Positions 55,889 through 64,000 of a DNA stretch of 64,000 nucleotides are shown piece by piece. The notes beneath the pieces were generated by a model. The model had not been told where the DNA came from. It saw only the letters and a list, made by a program, of their open reading frames with translations, and did not search any database. Where the stretch lies: NCBI RefSeq assembly GCF_036320965.1, contig NC_092271.1, positions 435,858-499,857 on the forward strand, in the 5' to 3' direction. Source of the DNA: Panulirus ornatus. Taxonomy: Eukaryota > Arthropoda > Malacostraca > Decapoda > Palinuridae. Numbering within the stretch: position 1 is the first letter of the stretch; the number at the start of each line of letters is the position of its first letter. Made by a program: the position numbers and the translations under genes.

Positions 55889-57776
55889 ATCTCCGAAGTC
55901 ACTTGTGTCTTGATCAGCAAGTGTGAGGGTGGCTCGTTATTACACGATCTTTGCTCTCCCTAAACATAATACATCAACTCATATTTACACGACTCCTGCA
56001 TTATGAGACAGCCCGTCACCTGCCATGATAACTATACATCAACATTTAAGATCTTTCGTGTCGTCCGATCAGAGTTTCAGATGATGACCGGCAGGTCTAC
56101 AGCCACGACACTTGTGAAGATATAAATGCTACAGACGTGACTGTACATACTGACCAGTGCTAGGAACATTGCCATACGGGACTGCAACTTGATACCAAGA
56201 ACTACAACTGCGACGCTTCTGGACAGATGCATTGACGGCAGTGAGAGAAGCAATACCACTAACACGGAAACATCTCATGGAATATGTTGTCTGCGTGTTG
56301 TACTTCACGTTTGACCTTAACTTTGGCGTTGATCCACATAACGAGTCTCATTTTGATGTTGGTCATCACATTCATATAATCTTTGACCCGAGCACCAAAT
56401 ATCAATTTCATTAACCCTTTGACTCTGTTATGGATCTGTTCTTTAAATTTCACTTTGGTATTAAACCTGACGTCGAAATAGTATTTCAGTCGAACACACA
56501 AGAATAACCTGATGATCTCCTTAAATTTTGGTCTTGATTTTTCCATTGAGTCTGACTTTTGCGTTGTTTCTGACCTACGTTTGATATTGAAAATGACTCT
56601 AACTTTGTGAATAGTTGTGTCCTTATGAACCTGAGCCTCGTACGCGTTACATTAGCTTCTCTGCTGTGATCCGTAGCCCAGCTGGTGACCGTCGTGAAAC
56701 ATGTTATAATCTACAGGTTCTACCCCGTATTACAGGCCCTTGAAGCAGCCCAGGAATTTAATTTAGATCCTGTCTTTCATGTGAAGCTTACAGCAAGGAA
56801 TGCCTTCCCGTTAATTACGCTGGAGAGGATGCCCTCAGTCTTTCTTTGGGTAGTAGTGGAGAGGGTAGAGTAGTGTGGTAAAGAATAAAAGGTGGAGCGT
56901 AAGAATAAATATGAGTGCGTGGGCTGGTTGAGGTGGTACATTGGTGGGACCGGGCGAGTCAGGCGGAAAGAGATGTACTACTGGGGGTTGCTGTGTGCTG
57001 GAAATGGTAGTAGGCATGTGAGCCCTGGCTGTAGTGAGGAGAGGAAGGTGAGGACGTTGTATGGGTTGGAGTATACGGAAAGACATTTAACATAAGACCT
57101 GATGACGTGGTTGATTGTTGGAAGACAGCAATAGTATCACATATTCCCCAACTCATATTGGAAACGACAGAGCAAGGTAGATGCCTCGTCCGAGGTTACC
57201 ACTGTCGCCAGCAGATCAGGCAGTAAGATATGCTATGGAGGAACACCAAGTGCTATAGAGACTATACAAACATGGTACTTTTATGGGAAAGATCAAACAG
57301 AAAATACTTTCTGATGTAAACACAGTTACTGGAGGCTTTGGGTATGAGATAATTTAGCATCTCATCTGTAAAGAATAAAGAAGTTGAAATACATGAATAT
57401 TATGCAATCATTCTCAAACAGAATTATTCAATCGTGATAATCATTACACTGTTTATTTACTCCTGATTTTACGATACAATACTATTAGCCTTTGTCACTA
57501 CAATACAATAGCTGTTGGTATTCATTTCCAGTGTTCAGTAATTGTGTTGCTGAGACAGCTTTTGCCCATGTCTGTACTCAAAACGCTGCCATTAATTTCA
57601 TGTCATTAATGCGGAACAAAATATGATTTATGTTTTCATATTCCTTATAAATTAAAAGAATTATAATTCCTCAGAGTCTGAGGTTTTGTACAGAAAGTAA
57701 TCTTAGATCTGCATGTCTTTCTTCGTCAAGATTATCCGGGTGGGAAAATCAAGCATGTTTCCCCTTTTTATATGTC
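55887..57776. other. Long unique stretch, no gene recognised
   Basis: About 1.9 kb without tandem repeats or recognisable retroelement motifs. 56290-56600 has loosely repeated ACTTTGGnnTT-like phrases that are too diverged to define a period. Rightward it becomes AT-rich. Confidence 0.5.
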
Positions 57777-58082
57777 TTATTTTCCTTTAGCTTTGATGAT
57801 ATTTGGAGATAAATAGTGAAGATCTAATTCTAAATGAGGTAAGAATAGCGCTTTGTGAAGAACAGGTGTCACTCTTACCGTTTTCACAGCGTATTCTTTA
57901 ACAATGAAACATAACTTCCTGTTTGCTTTATTAGGAACATCTAAGAAAAGTTTTACATATTCTCGGTTATTCCTGATTCTCACATCTAAAGGTGATTCTG
58001 ATAACATCTTACCAGCTTTATATTCGTGTCTAATGTCTTTTTCGTAACGGCATTTGTCTAATACAAAGGAATACAAATACAA
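57777..58082 (-). other. Unassigned 101-codon open frame
   Basis: The translation includes SESPLDVRIRNNREYVKLFL and is rich in Lys, Leu and Tyr. It lies downstream, in the same orientation, of the CR1/L2-like remnant at 58.3-58.8 kb and might be its continuation, since those elements carry a similar post-RT block. I cannot confirm it. Confidence 0.25.
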
Positions 58083-58259
58083 AGAAATTCAGACAGCAAC
58101 AGACCATTTAGTCCCTTCGAGGATGTTTGTGAGTATCATAGATCAGTGTAGTCAGGATAGAAATACGTTCATAATAAAGATTAAACATTTTGAACTTTTC
58201 ATGTGGCTAAGGAGGTGCAAGTAATATTACTCGTGGATTTGAAAAGAAATATTTGTACA

Positions 58260-58800
58260 GCCTGTTCTTAATCGTATCTGTGATACTACTTTCAATCACT
58301 GTAATTGGTGAATCATTCCATATGCCCATCTCTATCCTCCCTCCATTCTGTCTATGTCTTTCCTCAAGTAAAGGTGACCAAAACTGAACACAATATTCAA
58401 CATGGTGACGTCCGCATCAGTGATTACAAACAGTAATGATATATTTCCCCGGGTTTAAGTCCGATAATCCTACTTATAAATCCAAGATTTTTTTTCTTTT
58501 GGCCTTCTTAGCTGCCGCTGTGCACTATTTACTGAGCTTTATATCAAAGGAGATTATTGCACCAAACTCATTTTCCTTATTTACTTTTTCCAGTTGAACA
58601 ACATCCCTATCGTTATAAGCCTATATCATTACATGCCAATATTACTGACATGTAAGACTTTGGACTTATCATTATCAAAATCATCTGCCTCTTATGAGAT
58701 TAGTCCATACATTTTTCTATGTACGTCTGAAGCTGGAGATGTTCAATATGTGCTGTAGAATTGTTTCCCAACTTCCAAGCATCTGCGAATTTCGATTTTT
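58260..58800 (-). pseudogene. CR1/L2-like LINE reverse transcriptase remnant with altered active site
   Basis: Minus-strand translation gives KFADAWKLGNNSTAHIEHLQ near 58790, where family members have FADDTKLG. DFDNDKSKVLHV follows after a frameshift, then HVEYCVQFWSPLLEERHRQN near 58370. The order matches the RT palm-to-thumb region of CR1/L2-type elements. The second catalytic Asp of FADD is changed (FADA), and there are at least two frameshifts and several stops. An old, dead fragment, of the same clade as the 17.4 kb remnant. Confidence 0.65.
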
Positions 58801-58834
58801 GATGTCTTACGACGCAACGCGTTATCATCACTAT

Positions 58835-58849
58835 CACTGATATATATAT
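58835..58849 (+). repeat. Target-site duplication, left copy, of RTE copy G
   Basis: CACTGATATATATAT here is identical to 60617-60631. The two copies bracket the T-tract 3' end and the truncated 5' end of copy G. Confidence 0.8.
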
Positions 58850-60616
58850 TTTTTTTTTTTTTTTTTTTTTTATACTTTGTCGCCGTCTCCCGCGTTTGCG
58901 AGGTAGCGCAAGGAAACAGACGAAAGAAATGGCCCAACCCCCCCCCCCCCCATACACATGTACATACACACGTCCACACACGCAAATATACATACCTACA
59001 CAGCTTTCCATGGTTTACCCCAGACGCTTCACATGCCTTGCTTCAATCCACTGACAGCACGTCAACCCCGGTATACCACATCGCTCCAATTCACTCTATT
59101 CCTTGCCCTCCTTTCACCCTCCTGCATGTTCAGGCCCCGATCACACAAAATCTTTTTCACTCCATCTTTCCACCTCCAATTTGGTCTCCCTCTTCTCCTT
59201 GTTCCCTCCACCTCCGACACATATATCCTCTTGGTCAATCTTTCCTCACTCATTCTCTCCATGTGCCCAAACCACTTCAAAACACCCTCTTCTGCTCTCT
59301 CAACCACGCTCTTTTTATTTCCACACATCTCTCTTACCCTTACGTTACTCATTCGATCAAACCACCTCACACCACACATTGTCCTCAAACATCTCATTTC
59401 CAGCACATCCATCCTCCTGCGCACAACTCTATCCATGGCCCACGCCTCGCAACCATACAACATTGTTGGAACCACTATTCCTTCAAACATACCCATTTTT
59501 GCTTTCCGAGATAATGTTCTCGACTTCCACACATTCTTCAAGGCCCCCAGAATTTTCGCCCCCTCCCCCACCCTATGATCCACTTCCGCTTCCATGGTTC
59601 CATCCGCTGCCAGATCCCAAGATATCTAAAACACTTCACTTCCTCCAGTTTTTCTCCATTCAAACTCACCTCCCAATTGACTTGACCCTCAACCCTACTG
59701 TACCTAATAACCTTGCTCTTATTCACATTTACTCTTAACTTTCTTCTTCCACACACTTTACCAAACTCAGTCACCAGCTTCTGCAGTTTCTCACATGAAT
59801 CAGCCACCAGCGCTGTATCATCAGCGAACAACAACTGACTCACTTCCCAAGCTCTCTCATCCCCAACAGACTTCATACTTGCCCCTCTTTCCAAAACTCT
59901 TGCATTTACCTCCCTAACAACCCCATCCATAAACAAATTAAACAACCATGGAGACATCACACACCCCTGCCGCAAACCTACATTCACTGAGAACCAATCA
60001 CTTTCCTCTCTTCCTACACGTACACATGCCTTACATCCTCGATAAAAACTTTTCAGTGCTTCTAACAACTTTCCTCCCACACCATATATTCTTAATACCT
60101 TCCACAGAGCATCTCTATCAACTCTATCATATGCCTGCTCCAGATCCATAAATGCTACATACAAATCCATTTGCTTTTCTAAGTATTTCTCACATATATT
60201 CTTCAAAGCAAACACCTGATCCACACATCCTCTACCACTTCTGAAACCACACTGCTCTTCCCCAATCTGATGCTCTGTACATGCCTTCACCCTCTCAATC
60301 AATACCCTCCCATATAATTTACCAGGAATACTCAACAAACTTATACCTCTGTAATTTGAGCACTCACTCTTATCCCCTTTGCCTTTGTACAATGGCACCA
60401 TGCACGCATTCCGCCAATCCTCAGGCACCTCACCATGAGTCATACATACATTAAATAACCTTACCAACCAGTCAACAATACAGTCACCCCCTTTTTTTTT
60501 ATAAATTCCACTGCAATACCATCCAAACCTGCTGCCTTGCCAGCTTTCATCTTCCGCAAAGCTTTCACTACCTCTTCTCTGTTTATCAAATCATTTTCCC
60601 TAACCCTCTCACTTTG
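58850..60616 (-). mobile_element. RTE copy G, 5'-truncated, bounded by target-site duplication
   Basis: A T-tract of about 22 bp at 58850-58871 marks the 3' end, and the 3' UTR is short-form. The 5' end stops near residue 427 of the copy A numbering (leaving about 520 of 997 residues), removing the endonuclease but keeping the whole RT region. The flanking 15-bp direct repeat shows insertion by target-primed reverse transcription at the left edge of a (TA)n tract. Confidence 0.93.
59062..60616 (-). pseudogene. RT coding region of copy G, frameshifted
   Basis: Frame 1 spans about 59538-60467, with FMDLEQAYDRV (Glu-Gln variant), LRQGCVMSPWLF and FADD. Frame 2 spans 59062-59595, with YGCEAW through the C-terminus. 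They join near 59617, where a four-base loss in the YLGVDL segment shifts the frame. The upstream Lys run is altered by extra Ts near 60491-60500. The catalytic residues are intact, but no full-length product is possible. Confidence 0.88.
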
Positions 60617-60618
60617 CA

Positions 60619-61130
<512 letters not shown>

Positions 61131-64000
61131 TCACTGGGGATAGGCGAGAAAGAATACTTCCCACGCATTCCTCACGTGTCGTAGAAGGCGACTAAAGGGG
61201 ACGGGAGCAGGGGGCTGGAAACCCTCCCCTCTTTGTATTTTAACTTTCTAAAAGGGGAAACAGAAGGATTCACGCGGGGAGTGTTCATCCTCCTCGAAGG
61301 CTCAGATTGGGGCGTTTATATGTGTGTGGATGTAACCAAGATGAGAAAAAAGGAGAGATAGGTGGTATGTTTGAGGAAAGAGACCTTGATGTTTTGGCTC
61401 TGAGTGAAACGAAGCTCAAGGGTAAAGGAGAAGAGTGGTTTGGGAATGTTTTGGGTGTAAAATCAGGGGTTAGTGAGAGGACAAGAGCAAGGGAAGGAGT
61501 AGCACTGCTATTGAAACAGGAGTGATGGGAGTATGTGAGAGAGTGTAAGAAAGTAAACTATAGATTGATATGGGTAAAACTGAAAGTAGATGGAGAGAGA
61601 TGGGAATTTATTGGTGCATATGCACCTGGGCATGAGAAGAAAGATCATGAGAGGCAAGTGTTTTGAAGGCAGCTGAGTGAGTGTGTTAGTAGTTTTGATG
61701 CACTGAGACCGGGTTATAGTGATGGGTGATTTGAATGCAAAGGTGAGTAATGTGGCAGTTGAGGGAATAATTGCTGTACGTGGGGTGTTCATTGTTGTAA
61801 ATGGAAATGGTGAAGAGCTTGTAGATTAGTTTGCTGAAAAAGGACTGGTGATTGGGAATACCTGGTTTAAAAAGAGAAATATACATAAGTATACGTATGT
61901 AAGTAGGAGAGATGGCCAGAGAGCGTTATTGGATTATGTATTAATTGATAGGCGCGCGAAAGAGAGACTTTTAATGTTAATGTACAGAGAGGTGCAACTG
62001 GAGGGATGTCTGATCATTATCTTGTGCAGGCGAAGGTGAAGATTTGTAGAGGTTCTCAGAAAAGAAGAGAGAATGTTGGGGTGAAAAGAGTGGTGAGAGT
62101 AACTGAGCTTGAGAAGGAGAGTTGTGTGAGGAAGTACCAGGAGAGACTGAGTACAGAATGGAAAAAGGTGAGACCAAAGGACGTAAGGGGAGTGAGGGAG
62201 GAATGAGATGTATTTTTGGAAGCAGTGATGGCCTGCGCAAAAGATGTTCGTGGCATGAGAAGCGTGGGAGGTGGGTAGATTAGAAAGGGTAGTGAGTGGT
62301 GGGATGAAGAAGTTAGATTATTAGTGAAAGAGAAGAGAGAGGCATTTGGACGATTTTTGCAGGGGAAAAATGCAAATGAGTGGGAGATGTATAAAAGGAA
62401 GAGGCAGGAGGTCAAGAGAGAGGTGCAAGAGTTGAAAAAGAGGGCAAATGAGAGTTGGGGTGAGAGAGTATCATTAAATGTTGGGGAAAATGAAATGATG
62501 TTTTGGAAGGAGGTAAATAAAGTGCGTAAGACAAGGGAACATATGAAAACTTCAGTGAAGAGGGCTAATGGGGAGGTGATAACAAGTAATGGTGATGTGA
62601 GAGGGAGATGGAGTAAGTATTTTGAAGGTATGTTGAATGTGTTTGAAGATAGAGTGGCAGATATAGGTTATTTTGGTCGAGGTGGTGTGCAAAGTGAGAG
62701 ATTTAGAGAAAATGATTTGGTAAACAGAGAAGAGGTAATATAGCTTTGCGGAAGATGAAAGCCGGCAAGGCAGCGGGTTTGGATGGTATTGCAGTGGAAT
62801 TGATTAAACGAGGGGGTGACTGTATTGTTGACTGGTTGGTAAGGTTATTTAATGTATTTATGATTTATGGTGAAGTGCCTGAGGATTGTCAGAATGCTTG
62901 CATAGTGCCATTGTACAAAAGCAAAGGGGATAAATGTGAGTGCTCAAATTACAGAGGTATAAGTTTATTGAGTATTCCTGGGAAATAATACGGGAGGGTA
63001 TTGATTGAGAGGGTAAAGGCATGTACAGAGCATTAGATTGAGGAAGAGCAGTGTGGTTTCAGAAGTGGTAGAGGATATGTGGATCAGGTGTTTGCTTTGA
63101 AGAATGTATGTGAGAAATACTTTGAAAAGCAAATGGATTTGTATGTAGCATTTATGGATCTGAAGAAGGCATATGATAGAGTTGATAGAGATGCTCTCTG
63201 GAAGATGTTCAGAATATATGGTGTAGAAGGCAAGTTGTTAGAAGCAGTAAAAAGATTTTATCGATGATGTAAGGCATGTGTACGTGTAGGAAGAGAGGAA
63301 AGTGATTGGCTCTCAGTGAATGTAGGTTTGCGGCATGGTATGTGATGTCTCCATGGTTGCTTAATTTGTTTATAGATGGGGTTGTTAGGGAGGTGAATGC
63401 AAGAGCTTTGGAGAGAGTGGCAAGAATGCAGTCTGTTGTGGATGAGAGAGCTTGGGAAGTGAGTCAGTTGTTGTTCGCTGATGGTACAGCGCTGGTGGTT
63501 GATTTGTGTTAGAAACTGCAGAAGCTGGTGACTGAGTTTGGTAAAGTGTGTGAAAGAAGAACTGAGAGTAAATGTGAACAACAGCAAGGTTATTAGGTAC
63601 AGTAGGGTTGAATGACAAGTCAATTGGGAGGTAAGTTTGAATGGAGAAAAACTGGAGGAAGTGAAGTGTTTTAGATATCTGGGAGTGGATTTGGCAGCGC
63701 ATGGAACCATGGAAGCGGAAGTGATTCATAGGGTGGAGGAGGGGGCAAATGTTCTGGGAGCGTTGAAGAATGTGTGGAAGTCGAGAACATAATCTCGGAA
63801 AGCAAAAATGGGTATGTTTGAACGAATAATGGTTCCAACAATGTTATATAATTGCGAGGCGTGGGCTATGGATAGAGTTGTGCGGAGGAGGGTGGATGTG
63901 CTAGAAATGAGATGTTTAAGGACAATATGTGGTGTGAGGTGGTTTGATCGAGTAAGTAATGTAAGGGTAAGAGAGATGTGTGGAAATAAAAAGAGTGTGG
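61131..64000 (+). mobile_element. RTE copy H, 5'-complete, runs off the window
   Basis: Begins with the family leader (ACTGGGGATAGGCGAG, then GTCGTAGAAGGCGACTAAAG) and follows the whole coding order up to the block before the last roughly 90 codons. The 3' UTR lies beyond base 64000, so its form (long or short) is unknown. Confidence 0.92.
61260..64000 (+). pseudogene. RTE endonuclease-RT ORF of copy H, decayed
   Basis: Readable in order: SETK (near 61405), GAYAPGHEKK (near 61612), GDLNAK (near 61727), FMDLKKAYDRV (63150-63182), a damaged LRQGC motif (near 63330) and FADG at 63476-63487, where the second catalytic Asp is Gly. Stops include 61523-61525 (in the QELW position), one near 61665 and one near 61827. 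Others lie near 62987 (after SIPGK) and near 63265, with frameshifts near 62745 and 63345. Inactive. Confidence 0.87.

Overview
The window looks like non-genic, repeat-saturated DNA from an arthropod, most likely a decapod crustacean. The evidence is very long (TA)n, (CT)n and (AC)n microsatellites, about a dozen unrelated minisatellites, a short interstitial run of the arthropod telomere motif (TTAGG), and many copies of one RTE-like non-LTR retrotransposon. The decapod assignment rests on my recollection of similar elements and is inference. I found no intact host gene, no operon-like layout, no rRNA and no convincing functional tRNA.

Layout. 1-16290: one satellite array of a 39-bp monomer, about 417 copies, running off the left edge. 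16291-19046: mostly unique DNA with a triple 36-bp repeat, a decayed CR1/L2-like reverse transcriptase remnant and a 42-bp repeat. 19047-35623: a dense nest of RTE copies in both orientations. It includes an old rearranged copy, A (longest open frame, lacking about 75 N-terminal residues), B (full length, three lesions), C (full length, badly decayed) and the 5'-truncated copies D, E and F. A short nonautonomous element carries both ends of the RTE. At 27985-28553 there is an odd reading frame in which a piece of RTE leader is fused in frame to a ubiquitin fragment.

35624-55600: a field of minisatellites with periods of 54, 46, 23, 28, 26, 32, 31, 29, 32, 16 and 26 bp. Between them lie decayed jockey-like, RTE-like and Penelope-like remnants, a tRNA-derived SINE whose tail matches the RTE 3' UTR, and an internally deleted FLYWCH-finger gene or transposon. 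55600-58840: largely unique AT-rich DNA ending in a second CR1/L2-like remnant. 58850-64000: truncated RTE copy G with a 15-bp target-site duplication, a second copy of the short nonautonomous element, and RTE copy H, which runs off the right edge.

How the parts relate: the RTE family supplies endonuclease (EN) and reverse transcriptase (RT). The short element and the tRNA-SINE share its 3' sequence and are plausible passengers of the same machinery. Nearly every RTE terminus abuts a (TA)n tract. The 3' UTR occurs in a long form (older, more mutated copies) and a short form (younger copies). All identifications are by eye from motifs; no database search was possible.
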